Notes: generated by a model from the letters alone, not told the origin. 64,000 nt of DNA from JAIVJZ01 sp035645695 (GCA_035645695.1 DASQMC010000051.1:1-64000); one strand, 5' to 3'; numbered from the stretch's first letter, positions 31,922 to 40,960 are shown. A program made the numbers and translations.

Positions 31922-32796
31922 AAACTGAGTAATCTCATGTTACCGACGAAACCGCTCCTACACCGGCTGACGGCCATACGTAAAGTTAGAACCGCACGCT
32001 GTCGAATCTCGCGTCGCTTAAGCCTGAGCTTTTCGATTCGCGTCAGGCGCTCGCCGAACTTGTGCCTGAAAAATCTCTGATCGTGCAAACAGAGCTTCTT
32101 GAGCACTTCCGCCGGAGGCCGCCCGTCATAAACATTTTTCCCGTCCACGCGCTTGTTCCAGCGCGGCGTAAGCGTAAAGGCGGCGCGGCAGCGCGGGCGG
32201 TAAAGCGCCATCTCCAGAAGCAAATACCAGTCGTCGGCGATTTGCATCGGCTCTCCCCAGCCCGTAACGATTGAGCTTCGACGAACAAGAAGCGAGGAGG
32301 AAGGTGAGGGGCAAATATCGAGGAACATTTTTTTAACTTGCGCGGGCGTTAAAAGAAACCATTCTCCGCGAGCGTCCGTCCGGTAGGGCTTCCATTTCCC
32401 GCCGTCGAGCCACTCGCTCCGGTGTGCCCGGCCTTCTCTTATCTTGTTCCAATTCGTGAAAACGAAATCCAGATTAAAGTCTTCGAGGCAGCGCACGCTC
32501 TCGGCTAAAAAATCTCGCTCCCACAGATCATCGGAATCGAGCGAGGCGATGAGCTCTCCCTTTGCGAGGCGAAGGCCGTGGTTGCGTGCCGCACCTTGTC
32601 CCTTGTTGGTCTGGTAATAGTACTCAACTCCTTCAATCCCGGCTATGCTCCGCGCCGTATCGTCGGTTGAGCCGTCATCAATGACGATAATCTGCTTGTC
32701 CGGATAAGTTTGCGCTTTTGCGCTGTTTATAGCCTCGACCACGAGACCGGCACGGTTGTATGTCGGGATGATGATTGAGACCAGGCCTTTCGTCAT
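31915..32796 (-). CDS. family 2 glycosyltransferase
   Basis: The protein has 293 residues of GT-A fold. It opens with LVSIIIPTYNRAGLVVEAINSA, followed by VIDDGSTDDTA, QGAARNHGLRLAKG and ASLDSDDLWE, which contains the DxD-like metal site. The C-terminal part is helical and basic, perhaps membrane-associated. It lies in a three-gene glycosyltransferase run on the minus strand and overlaps the next gene by 7 bases. Codon use is less GC-biased than in the rest of the window, in keeping with transfer. Likely acceptors are cell-surface glycans or lipids, by context only. Confidence 0.92.
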   Translation of the reverse strand: MTKGLVSIIIPTYNRAGLVVEAINSAKAQTYPDKQIIVIDDGSTDDTARSIAGIEGVEYYYQTNKGQGAARNHGLRLAKGELIASLDSDDLWERDFLAESVRCLEDFNLDFVFTNWNKIREGRAHRSEWLDGGKWKPYRTDARGEWFLLTPAQVKKMFLDICPSPSSSLLVRRSSIVTGWGEPMQIADDWYLLLEMALYRPRCRAAFTLTPRWNKRVDGKNVYDGRPPAEVLKKLCLHDQRFFRHKFGERLTRIEKLRLKRREIRQRAVLTLRMAVSRCRSGFVGNMRLLSLC

Positions 32797-32880
32797 GCCT
32801 TCACTCTCGATCTTTCAAATGAGATTTGGTTGCTCTTCAAGTCGCTTGCTTCCATCTACGCGCCGCGCGTGCGTGATCCT

Positions 32881-34104
32881 CTATTGGCTCATCGCCTGAA
32901 CGTCCGGGCGGCTACCTTCTGGGTAGCGCAATGTGCTCGCGAACTGCACGAGTTGGTCGGCGAACATGGCGGCAGGATCGGCCGGGACAAGCTCTCGTAT
33001 TCTTTTTGCCGCCAGTTCACCCATCGCTTGCCATTCGCTTCTTCTCTGCCATGCTCGCTCAAGCGCTTCGTCGACATCGGCCTCTGCCGAGGCTTCCGCT
33101 ACGAAGCCCGTCACCCCGTCCTCGATCACCTCCGCATTGCCGCCTACATTAGTAACGATTGCCGTCCGACCACACATCATCGCTTCGACGATGGTTAAAG
33201 GCAGCCCCTCATTGCGTGAAGGCAGGATCAACCCATGATGATCGCGCCAGATGCCCGGAACGTCCCCGGTTTGACCGGCAAATTTGATATTGGTTACTTG
33301 AAGGCGCGCCGCCAGCCCTTCAAGCCCCTCGCGGTTAATGCCCTGGCCGAAGAAGGAGACATGAAGATTCCGTTGTTTCCACTTTTCGCGCGCCAGCACG
33401 CGCAGCAGGACATCCTGGCCCTTGTCCACCACGATTAAGCGCGCGACGCAGGCGAGCCGCCATCCTCTCTCTTCAGCTCCCGGCCACTCGAGCGGTCGGT
33501 CGGCGGCGACCAGAAACGGATTTCTCACCACTTCCGCGTTCGGCAAACGCGCGCCGATCTGTTCCTCGGTTAAATTCAAATTATGCTTTGAGACGAAAAA
33601 GCATTTGAGGGCTCCGCCAAAAACATCGCGCCGAAACTTCCGGGATTTATCCGGCGGCCAGGAGAAATATGAGGCTTTGTGGCTGATGAGTATGTATGGT
33701 AGCTTGAGTTTTCGACAAAGATATCCGAAATGCAGCGCGTCGTTATTATCACCTTGCGAAATGACCACCAGGTCAGGGCGGCGCGTCATCAGATAAAGAC
33801 CGAGAAAGAGAAAATGCTTTTTCGACTGCGTCATCTGATACCGGCTGGGCAGCAAAAGATACATCAAGCGCTGCGGAAGGCGAATGCGCTCTAGGTCTCG
33901 CACGTTGCAGGAGACTGATTTCAGCCGCCGGATGCTCGGGTGAGCTTTGTCCACGAGGATTTTGAAAGCTGAAACCTTATGGCCGCGTTTCGCCAAAACG
34001 AACGCGGCCTGCGACCATAGTTCTTCGCTGCCGCCCCAGGGTTCGGGGCATGTGCTGATGCAGAGGAAGCGATGCGGTGATTCGGTTTTAGAGATTCCTC
34101 TCAT
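32881..34104 (-). CDS. family 4 glycosyltransferase
   Basis: The protein has 407 residues of GT-B fold. The N-terminal FLCISTCPEPWGGSEELWSQAA opening is of the WGG(S/T)E type seen in GT4 enzymes. Donor-side motifs include ACVARLIVVDKGQDVLLRVL, VSFFGQGINREGLE, and PSRNEGLPLTIVEAMMCGRTAIVTNVGGNAEVIEDG, with the E-x7-E motif. The ATG at 34104 is preferred to longer frames whose extra residues are antisense to the divergent UbiA gene. The spacing to that gene is only about 40 bases. It is the first of three co-directional glycosyltransferase genes. Confidence 0.9.
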   Translation of the reverse strand: MRGISKTESPHRFLCISTCPEPWGGSEELWSQAAFVLAKRGHKVSAFKILVDKAHPSIRRLKSVSCNVRDLERIRLPQRLMYLLLPSRYQMTQSKKHFLFLGLYLMTRRPDLVVISQGDNNDALHFGYLCRKLKLPYILISHKASYFSWPPDKSRKFRRDVFGGALKCFFVSKHNLNLTEEQIGARLPNAEVVRNPFLVAADRPLEWPGAEERGWRLACVARLIVVDKGQDVLLRVLAREKWKQRNLHVSFFGQGINREGLEGLAARLQVTNIKFAGQTGDVPGIWRDHHGLILPSRNEGLPLTIVEAMMCGRTAIVTNVGGNAEVIEDGVTGFVAEASAEADVDEALERAWQRRSEWQAMGELAAKRIRELVPADPAAMFADQLVQFASTLRYPEGSRPDVQAMSQ

Positions 34105-34147
34105 CAAGCGATAAGCCCGAAATGCGAAGCAAGATCGAACGCCACAG

Positions 34148-35182
34148 ATGGCGAGAATAACCGAAACTATCCGCGCGGTCGAATGGTGGGAGTATAAATT
34201 ATCCCCGTTGTTCGCCACCCTCTACGCGACAGCTTATCTTCTGAGCGTCTCAGTCTTTTCCCTCTGGCCGTTACTCGTCTTAGCTCTCGTTGCGCTCGTC
34301 TCCTGCGCTGCTTACGTCAGCGTGATTAACGATCTGACTGATCGTGCGGACGACGCGGCGAGCAGCAAGACGAATCGTCTGGCCGGAAGATCGCGGGCGT
34401 TCGTGGGGTTGCTCCTGGTGTGCTGCGTCGCACCCGGAGCGATGGTGGCGTTCCGCCTGCGCGACGATCTTTTATTGTTGATTCTCTACTTCGGGGCGTG
34501 GGCTGCCTTTTCTCTCTACTCGATTCCCCCGGCGCGCTTGAAAAATCGCGGCTTCCCGGGAGTTCTGGCCGATGCCTCCGGCGCTCATCTTTTCCCGTCC
34601 CTCTTCGTCGCTGCCCTTGTTTTTCGCTCGCAGAAGATGCCGGTCGACCTCCTCTGGCTCGCTTCGGTAGCTGTGTGGTCTTTAAGCTATGGTCTGCGCG
34701 GCATCCTCTGGCATCAGCTTAACGATTTACAGAACGACGAGCTGATCGGTCTTCGCACTTTCGCCTGCCGTTTCGGCCCTGCGAGGCTTCGGCGGCTCGG
34801 CGCTTTTGTTATCTTCCCTCTTGAGATGGCAGCTTTAGCGTTTATGCTCGCGCAGGCGGGCAGCAGCGTCGCCATCGCCTTTCTCTTTTTGTACGCGGCG
34901 CTCGAAGTGGCGCGCAAACTCTATTGGAACTTAAACTTTGTCATCGTCGCACCTCGGCTCAAATATCGGGTCGTGATGCTCGAATACTACGAGTTCTTTT
35001 ATCCACTCGCCTTTCTGCTCTCATCTTCGTTAAAACATCCGGCTGACGCGCTTATTCTATTCGCTCATTTTCTGCTTTTCCCGCGTCGCCTCATGTTGAT
35101 GATGATAGACATTGTGAAGGCGACGAAAATAATCGGTAAAAGGCTTCTCTTAAAATCGGCATCGCGGAAGCCGACGCCTTAG
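34148..35182 (+). CDS. UbiA-superfamily membrane prenyltransferase
   Basis: The protein has 344 residues and about eight to nine transmembrane helices. The two Asp-rich motifs of the UbiA fold are present: NDLTDRADD (61-69) and QLNDLQNDE (190-198), which bind the Mg-diphosphate of an isoprenyl donor. Unlike quinone-pathway homologues it has no quinone gene neighbours. It sits between glycosyltransferases and a terpene-cyclase-like gene. Prenyl transfer to a sugar or small acceptor, or an intramembrane cyclisation as in some terpene-type UbiA proteins, are both possible. The start is supported only by the fit to the first helix; there is no clear ribosome-binding site. Confidence 0.87.
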   Translation: MARITETIRAVEWWEYKLSPLFATLYATAYLLSVSVFSLWPLLVLALVALVSCAAYVSVINDLTDRADDAASSKTNRLAGRSRAFVGLLLVCCVAPGAMVAFRLRDDLLLLILYFGAWAAFSLYSIPPARLKNRGFPGVLADASGAHLFPSLFVAALVFRSQKMPVDLLWLASVAVWSLSYGLRGILWHQLNDLQNDELIGLRTFACRFGPARLRRLGAFVIFPLEMAALAFMLAQAGSSVAIAFLFLYAALEVARKLYWNLNFVIVAPRLKYRVVMLEYYEFFYPLAFLLSSSLKHPADALILFAHFLLFPRRLMLMMIDIVKATKIIGKRLLLKSASRKPTP

Positions 35183-35280
35183 CAACCGGCGTCTATCCGT
35201 GTTGGCTGCTACGCACTCTCCTTTACTATCTATGTGAAGCGCGTGACGGGTTATTTTCAAACCGCGTCTAAGAGTATTAT

Positions 35281-36333
35281 TCAAGCTCCTCCAGACCGTG
35301 CGCGCAGCAAGGCTTCAAGGCAAAAGCCGGTCGTCAATTCCCGCGAGCCCCAGCCGTTGCGCCTTTTCGGCCCTCCATAGTAGAACACAGTCGCCGGCCA
35401 TGCTCCGTCTGCGCCTTGTGCGCCGAGCAGGAATCGAACAGCGCGCACAAGCGCGGGCGGCGCGCTTCCCCAGTTCCGCAACGCGCACACGGCCAACGCC
35501 GTATCCAAAGCGTTAGCGCCAATTCGCCCGTCCTCGCCCGCCCCCTCGACAATTCTGGCGATCACCTCGTCACGCACAGCCGCAAACGCCTGTACGCCTG
35601 CGTAAAAATTGCGAGAGACGGCGTAATAAAACGAGAGGCGATTCCAGTACCACTTGTCGCACACGCCCTCTTTCCGCTGGCGCACAATATCAATCAAGTA
35701 GTCAATAACCGGTCGCGTCCGGTCGCTTTCACCAAGATAAAAGAGCACGTTGGCGTTGACGACCCCGTCAATGTCGTCGCGCGCCGACTCACTGTATTTC
35801 CAGAAACCATAGAACTTGACCGGGTCCAGCAACTCCGGCAGCACCAGTCGCAAGTATGCAAAGTTCGGCGGCAAAGGCCAGCGCGGCGTCATCCACGTGT
35901 AAAACAATCCTCGCCGATTGCAATTCAAGCTGATGAGCTTAATGTTCGAAGGAAACGCGACGCCGCCCTGACGCAGCGCGATGGAGGCACATGCCGTATC
36001 GTCGAGATCGGGCGGTAGAAGCGTGTGAAGATGATGTTTTTTCGGCCAGTATCGCCACAAACCGCCATCTTCCATCTCCGCCAGAAGGAATTGCGACGCG
36101 CGCCCGATCATCTCTCTCGCCTTCTTTGAATCGGAGAAGCTCAATGAGTAAGCTATGAGCGCGGTCGAAAAGGGAGAGCTATCGACGACCCACTCGTCTG
36201 CGCGCGTCAGGTCGTGCCATGTGAGCAACTCGAACTCACCCATTGGCTGTTGACGGCGATGCAGGAATTCAAGACCGCGTTCAATGCCTGAGCTTAACTC
36301 ATCCAAATCAACTTGTTCGTTTCCATTCGACAT
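35281..36333 (-). CDS. terpene-cyclase-like alpha-toroid protein with DLDDTA motif
   Basis: The protein has 350 residues, about half a hopene cyclase. It contains PPDLDDTACASIAL, placing a class II DxDDTA motif at 109-114. Toroid-like repeats occur at both ends (GLEFLHRRQQPMGEF, EMEDGGLWRYW, GAQGADGAWP). A single DxDDTA-bearing domain of this size resembles a half of a class II diterpene cyclase. It is convergent with the UbiA-type gene, about 100 bases apart. The ATG at 36333 is used; a TTG one codon earlier is possible. The substrate is unknown; loss of catalytic function cannot be excluded. Confidence 0.8.
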   Translation of the reverse strand: MSNGNEQVDLDELSSGIERGLEFLHRRQQPMGEFELLTWHDLTRADEWVVDSSPFSTALIAYSLSFSDSKKAREMIGRASQFLLAEMEDGGLWRYWPKKHHLHTLLPPDLDDTACASIALRQGGVAFPSNIKLISLNCNRRGLFYTWMTPRWPLPPNFAYLRLVLPELLDPVKFYGFWKYSESARDDIDGVVNANVLFYLGESDRTRPVIDYLIDIVRQRKEGVCDKWYWNRLSFYYAVSRNFYAGVQAFAAVRDEVIARIVEGAGEDGRIGANALDTALAVCALRNWGSAPPALVRAVRFLLGAQGADGAWPATVFYYGGPKRRNGWGSRELTTGFCLEALLRARSGGA

Positions 36334-36504
36334 CAAGCATCACCAATTGATATATCGCCGTCAGCGTGTTGCCCATCATCACCACGTGGCGATGGCGAGA
36401 GGAATTATGGAGTTCTGTAAAGACAGGAAGCCCTTGCAGCAGGCACCGATCTAAAAGTTCGGTTCTATCAATACCTGGCAGAGAACCACATGGATTTCCC
36501 ATGT

Positions 36505-36528
36505 GGAGGCTACCCTAAAATAGCCTCC
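36505..36528. terminator. 8-bp hairpin, possible terminator
   Basis: GGAGGCTA and TAGCCTCC pair around an 8-base loop, 50 bases downstream of the amphi-Trp stop. There is no T-run, so it is a weak call. Confidence 0.35.
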
Positions 36529-36578
36529 TTGACGGGTGCTTCCTTGCACGGCGGCGCGCGGAGGGGGCGGTTAAAGTT

Positions 36579-36806
36579 TCACGCGCCCGAACGGCGTTTC
36601 CACTTCAACTCGATCTCCACCTCTTCCTCGTCGCCCTGACGCTCATACTCGAACTCCACGGTCGCATAAGGCGGAATGTAGATGCGTTCGCCCGCGATCT
36701 GTATCTCGAAAGTTTTCTCCTCCTCCAGAGCGTCGGCCAGCCGCCGGAGTTTGGCGACCACTTCTTTATTCGAGTAAGACTTCTCCGCTTCTTTGTCACT
36801 TGTCAT
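36579..36806 (-). CDS. amphi-Trp domain small protein
   Basis: The protein has 75 residues and is recognisable as an amphi-Trp domain. It shows a helical first half (SNKEVVAKLRRLADALEEEK), then IQIAGERIYIPPYATVEFEYER, and an acidic strand ending in the conserved ELKWKR tryptophan. The molecular role of the family is not established. The start at 36806 is chosen because GGGAG lies about 12 bases upstream; a longer frame from 36860 has no such site. It lies just upstream of, and divergent from, the histidine kinase gene. Confidence 0.82.
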   Translation of the reverse strand: MTSDKEAEKSYSNKEVVAKLRRLADALEEEKTFEIQIAGERIYIPPYATVEFEYERQGDEEEVEIELKWKRRSGA

Positions 36807-36912
36807 TCGTGTCGTCTCCCTGATGTGAAAATCGTATCGAACGCCGGTGATTATAATCAATCGCGTGCGTGAGGCCGTACCTCAAACCGGTGGAAACGTA
36901 TCCGCGAATGTT

Positions 36913-36927
36913 AAGAATGTAAAATCT
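36913..36927 (+). repeat. 15-bp direct repeat, right copy
   Basis: This is the second copy of AAGAATGTAAAATCT, about 48 bases upstream of the histidine kinase start and 6.5 kb from the first copy. Preceding bases give GTTAA-N4-GTAAA, a tandem half-site layout like those of OmpR-type regulators, so it may be the kinase/regulator operon's own control site. Confidence 0.5.
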
Positions 36928-36974
36928 CGCGTGCGGCGGGTTTCAGCCCGCGCGCGCTATGCTACATTGCGGGC

Positions 36975-39029
36975 GTGAGAAGCGGTTTCACCACGCGCCG
37001 ACCGTCGCCGCTGCTGCTTGTGCTGGCGGCATCGCTCGTCGTGTTGCTCGTCGCGCTCGCGGCGTTGCAATACCGCTGGCTCGGCCAGGTGAGCGAGGCC
37101 GAGCGCGGGCGCATGCAGGGCACGCTCAGCGCGGGCGCGGCGCGCTTCTCGCAGGACTTCGATCGCGAACTCGGGCGCGTCTATTTCAATCTCAAACTCG
37201 ACGCGCCCTCGTGGCTCGCGCGCGACGCCGACGCTTACGCGGCACGCATCGACCAGTGGCGAGCGACCGCGCCGCACCCGCGTCTGGTGCGCGACATCTA
37301 CATCGTCGACGGCAGCGGCGCGGAGGGCGAGCCGCGACTCGTGCGCTTCGACCCGGCGGCGCGAAAGTTTACGGCGGGCGCGGCGTGGCCTGCCGAATTC
37401 GGCGCGTTGAGGAATCGCTTCGCCGAGGCTCGACGGATACCCGTGCCGCGCGAATTATCGGCGGGGCGCGAGGGTAAATTCCACGCGCCGCAACCGAGCG
37501 TCGATCAGGAGATACCGGCCGTCATAATTCCCGTCGTCCCGGACGAAGCCGCGCGCACGGACGCCGACACCGCCTCCGCAGCAACAGCGGCAGGCCGCGC
37601 CGGTGATTCCTACTCGCCCGTACACGAGAGCAGGTTCGTCTTGACGAACTACTCGCCGCTCTCGACCTATGTCGTCGTCGCGCTCGACCTCGATTACATC
37701 AAAGGCGAACTGTGGCCTGCGCTGGCACGCCGTTATTTTTCGAGCGGCGCGCAACTCGATTACCGCGTCGCGGTGATTGACCGCGACGACCCGCAAAAGA
37801 TCATCTATCAATCCGCGCCCGGCGCGTCTCAGGCGGCCGCGCCGTCAACTCAAGAGGGCGCGCCTTCGATGGGCGACGCGCGCGCGGACATTTTTCAAAT
37901 TCGCTTTGACGAGATGGACGGCTTCCTCCCGCCTTTCGTTTCGCGGCGGGTGCGCAAAGAGCGGGAAATGCGCGCGACGGGCGCATCGCCGGAGTTGCGC
38001 GGAAAGAAACTCTCGGTGCGCTTCTTTGAGAGCCGGACGAACGAGGTGGAGATGCGTCGTCTTGAGCTGCCCGAAACAAAGACGGGCGGGCGGCAACTCG
38101 TCGTGACGCACGTCGCCGGATCGCTCGACGCGGCGGTCGGGCAGGCGCGGCGGCGCAGTTTGCTCGTCAGTTTCGGCATCCTCCTGCTGCTCGGCGGGAG
38201 CATCGCGCTCATTTTCGTCTCGACAGATCGCGCGCAGAGGCTCGCGCGGCGGCAGGTCGAATTCGTCGCGGGCGTCACGCACGAACTGCGCACGCCGCTC
38301 GCGGTGATCTGCTCGGCCGGGGAGAATCTGGCCGACGGCGTGATCGACGACCGCAAACAGGTGCGGCGTTACGGAGAGGTTATACGCGGCGAGGGGCGGC
38401 GTTTGGCCGAGATGGTCGAGCAGGTATTGGAGTTCGCGGGCGCGCAGTCGGGGCGGCGTGAATTTGAACTCGCGCCCGTCAGGGTCGGCAGCTTGATCGA
38501 CTCTGCGCTCGCCGCCTGTCGAGCCGGGGCGCGCGCGGGCGAGCCTGAGTTTGAGATCGAGCGCGACGTGCCCGAAGACTTGCCGCACGTCATGGCGGAT
38601 TTCGGCGCGCTCGGCCGTTCGCTGCAAAATTTGCTGTCGAACGCGCTGAAGTACGGCGGCGAAAGTCGTTGGGTGAGGCTGTCGGCGCGAGCGTGCGGCG
38701 AGACGCCGGGCGGGGCGGCGAGGGAAGTGCGGATCAAGGTGGAAGACCGGGGCGGAGGCGTCGCGCCCTGCGACCTGCCGCACATCTTCGAGCCGTTCTA
38801 TCGAGGGCGCGAGGTGGTGGCCGCGCAGATTCACGGCAGCGGATTGGGCTTGAGTCTCGTCAGGCAGATCGTGGAAGCGCACGGCGGGCGCGTCAGCGTC
38901 GAGAGCGAGTTGGGGCGCGGCAGCGCGTTCACGATTCACCTGCCCGCCGCCACGACGGCAGCGGTGAACGGAGCGGACGTGAACGACAACGGCGACAGCG
39001 GCAAACATGCCGCGCGGAGCGACGTATGA
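36975..39029 (+). CDS. membrane sensor histidine kinase
   Basis: The protein has 684 residues. TM1 lies at about 12-34 and TM2 at about 396-416, enclosing a periplasmic sensor of about 360 residues of unknown ligand. A HisKA domain follows with the phospho-acceptor His436 in THELRTPLAV. The ATPase domain has the N box NLLSNALKYG, EDRGGGV, FEPFYRG and the glycine-rich GSGLGLSLVRQIV. No HAMP domain is obvious between TM2 and HisKA. The start is GTG, in line with the first helix. The stop overlaps the start of the response regulator gene (ATGA), so they are co-translated. The stimulus is unknown. Confidence 0.93.
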   Translation: MRSGFTTRRPSPLLLVLAASLVVLLVALAALQYRWLGQVSEAERGRMQGTLSAGAARFSQDFDRELGRVYFNLKLDAPSWLARDADAYAARIDQWRATAPHPRLVRDIYIVDGSGAEGEPRLVRFDPAARKFTAGAAWPAEFGALRNRFAEARRIPVPRELSAGREGKFHAPQPSVDQEIPAVIIPVVPDEAARTDADTASAATAAGRAGDSYSPVHESRFVLTNYSPLSTYVVVALDLDYIKGELWPALARRYFSSGAQLDYRVAVIDRDDPQKIIYQSAPGASQAAAPSTQEGAPSMGDARADIFQIRFDEMDGFLPPFVSRRVRKEREMRATGASPELRGKKLSVRFFESRTNEVEMRRLELPETKTGGRQLVVTHVAGSLDAAVGQARRRSLLVSFGILLLLGGSIALIFVSTDRAQRLARRQVEFVAGVTHELRTPLAVICSAGENLADGVIDDRKQVRRYGEVIRGEGRRLAEMVEQVLEFAGAQSGRREFELAPVRVGSLIDSALAACRAGARAGEPEFEIERDVPEDLPHVMADFGALGRSLQNLLSNALKYGGESRWVRLSARACGETPGGAAREVRIKVEDRGGGVAPCDLPHIFEPFYRGREVVAAQIHGSGLGLSLVRQIVEAHGGRVSVESELGRGSAFTIHLPAATTAAVNGADVNDNGDSGKHAARSDV

Positions 39030-39733
39030 GCCAGCGCATACTGCTCGTCGAAGATGAGCCGGGGCTATTGATGACCCTCACCGACCGCCTCTTGAGCGAA
39101 GGCTTCACGGTCGAGACGGCGATTGACGGCGAGGCCGGACTCGCGCGCGCCCTCGCGGAATCTTTCGACCTCATCCTGCTCGACGTGGGGCTGCCGCGCA
39201 AGAACGGCTTCGACGTGTGTCGCGACCTGCGACAGCGGGGCGCGAGCGTGCCCGTCATCATGCTGACGGCGCGCGGGCAGGTGGTGGACAAAGTCGTCGG
39301 CCTCAAGATCGGCGCGGACGACTACGTCACGAAGCCCTTCGAGATGATGGAACTGCTTGCGCGCATCGAAGCCCTGCTCCGGCGCGTGCCACAGGCGGCG
39401 GCGGGCGCGGCGGGCACTCCGGCGGCAGCGGTTGGCGTGTACCAGTTCGGCCTGATTCGCGCCGACTTCCGCCGCGCCGAAGTCACGCGCGCGGGCGAAC
39501 CGCTGGAACTCTCCGCGCGCGAGTTCAAATTGCTGCGCTACCTCGTCGAGCATCGCGGCGCAACCATCTCGCGCGACGAGTTGCTCGACGAAGTTTGGGG
39601 CTATAACGCCATGCCCTCGACGCGCACCGTGGACGTACACATCGCTTGGCTCCGGCAAAAACTCGAACCCAACCCGCATTACCCGCAATTCATCCTCACC
39701 ATTCACGGCCTCGGCTATAAATTCGTCGGGTGA
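39026..39733 (+). CDS. OmpR/PhoB-family response regulator
   Basis: The protein has 235 residues. The receiver domain has RILLVEDEPG, phospho-acceptor Asp53 (LILLDVGLPR) and the conserved Lys in DYVTKPFE. A winged-helix DNA-binding domain follows, with ELSAREFKLLRYLVEH, ISRDELLDEVWGY and STRTVDVHIAWLRQKLE, ending in GLGYKFVG. It pairs with the upstream kinase through a 4-base overlap. Its targets are unknown; the tandem GTTAA/GTAAA site before the kinase gene is a candidate autoregulatory site. Confidence 0.95.
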   Translation: MSQRILLVEDEPGLLMTLTDRLLSEGFTVETAIDGEAGLARALAESFDLILLDVGLPRKNGFDVCRDLRQRGASVPVIMLTARGQVVDKVVGLKIGADDYVTKPFEMMELLARIEALLRRVPQAAAGAAGTPAAAVGVYQFGLIRADFRRAEVTRAGEPLELSAREFKLLRYLVEHRGATISRDELLDEVWGYNAMPSTRTVDVHIAWLRQKLEPNPHYPQFILTIHGLGYKFVG

Positions 39734-39799
39734 AGTTCGACCGCTATGGTCGCTTCTTTAGTGAGCCTTGCGTCGTTGAGTCATCGTCCGCCGTCTTAA

Positions 39800-40084
39800 T
39801 CACAGCGTGCGCAGCATCATGATTAAGGAGACTACAATGAAAGCCGTTCCAACAAAAGAGAGCACTTGGTACCGTCGCCCAAGGGCAGGGTCGGCGACGC
39901 CCCCGGCCCCCATGATTAAAAATCCGACCGGCGCAAGAAATCTCGTCCAGTCGGCTTGACCCGAGCGCGTCCAACTCCACAGTTGGAAGAGAAGCGAAAT
40001 GAAAGCGAGCACTGTGAGCGTAAGATGCAGCGCACGCGCCGTTTTCTGAGAACAGAGTCTTGGCGATTGAGTTTCGGCAGGCAT
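39800..40084 (-). CDS. small integral membrane protein
   Basis: The protein has 94 residues with three probable helices: LHLTLTVLAFISLLFQLW, FLAPVGFLIMGAGGV and VLSFVGTAFIVVSLIMML. The ATG at 40084 follows GGAGAG by about ten bases; a TTG further upstream adds a Cys/His-rich stretch without support. I do not recognise a family. It is convergent with the response regulator gene and divergent from the sigma factor gene. Confidence 0.65.
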   Translation of the reverse strand: MPAETQSPRLCSQKTARALHLTLTVLAFISLLFQLWSWTRSGQADWTRFLAPVGFLIMGAGGVADPALGRRYQVLSFVGTAFIVVSLIMMLRTL

Positions 40085-40357
40085 ATTGAGGATTCTCTCC
40101 GTTTCATGAGGATGTCGTCCGACGCAGAATACACTCGCGGATGGTTGCCGGCAAATACACAAATTCCGACGCAGGCTCTTTTATTCCCAACACAATCGCG
40201 GCCAAACCGCTGTTGCGGGACGCCCGCAAAAACAGTTGAATCAAATCTCCCGCCGGTTATATCCTCCCGTTTCTCTCGCCGCGCGCCGTTTCACTCGTTC
40301 TGACAAGGCGGAAATTTTTTGCGGGTGTTGTTAATAAACCCTGCGGGAGGGCGTTTT

Positions 40358-40960
40358 ATGGGTGGAGACAGGAAAGTGAAGGAGAACAACGTGCCAGCTA
40401 CAGCGCCCCAACTGAAACCCGTACCCCCTGCGAGCGGCGGGCTGGAAGAACTCGAAAGCCTGTTCCAGCAGCATTATGAACAGGTTTACCGCACCGCCTA
40501 CCGCATCACCGGCAGCCCAGCGGATGCCGAAGACGTGTTGCAAACCATTTTTATGCGGCTCGCCGGAAACAAGGAAAAACGCGATCTCGCGCCCAGCCCC
40601 GGCAGTTATCTGCACCGCGCCGCCGTCAACGCCTCGCTCGATTTGATGCGCAGCCGCACGCGCGCCCGCTCCGTGCCGTTCGAGGAGGTGGACGCCGCAT
40701 TATTACAAAGTCCGATTTTGAACCCGGAGGCACAGCAGGCCGACAGCGAGATGCGGACTCTGCTGCGGCAGGCAGTGGCGCGTCTCGGCACGCGCGCCTC
40801 GGAAGTTTTCGCCCTCCGCTACTTTGAAGGCTACGACAACAGCGAGATCGCCGAAATGCTCGGCATGTCGCAGATGGTCGTGGCCGTCACGCTGCACCGC
40901 GCGCGGGTGCGCCTGCGTGGAGAGATTGGTGAATATCTGGAGAAACATCATGAAGCGTAA
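40358..40960 (+). CDS. ECF-type RNA polymerase sigma factor
   Basis: The protein has 200 residues. Region 2 reads ESLFQQHYEQVYRTAYRITGSPADAEDVLQTIFMRL with the family's D-A-E-D core. Region 4 reads RASEVFALRYFEGYDNSEIAEMLGMSQMVVAVTLHRARVRLR. GGGAGG sits eight bases before the ATG at 40358. The end overlaps the start of the zinc-finger/FecR gene by 11 bases, the layout of a sigma/anti-sigma pair. Its regulon is unknown but may include the downstream transporter operon. Confidence 0.93.
   Translation: MGGDRKVKENNVPATAPQLKPVPPASGGLEELESLFQQHYEQVYRTAYRITGSPADAEDVLQTIFMRLAGNKEKRDLAPSPGSYLHRAAVNASLDLMRSRTRARSVPFEEVDAALLQSPILNPEAQQADSEMRTLLRQAVARLGTRASEVFALRYFEGYDNSEIAEMLGMSQMVVAVTLHRARVRLRGEIGEYLEKHHEA

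Noticed and set aside
36308..36502. 64-codon minus-strand frame overlapping the start of the DLDDTA cyclase-like gene
   Set aside because: No ribosome-binding site at useful distance, overlaps a better-supported gene start, and I see no domain. It could be a real short peptide but is not supported.
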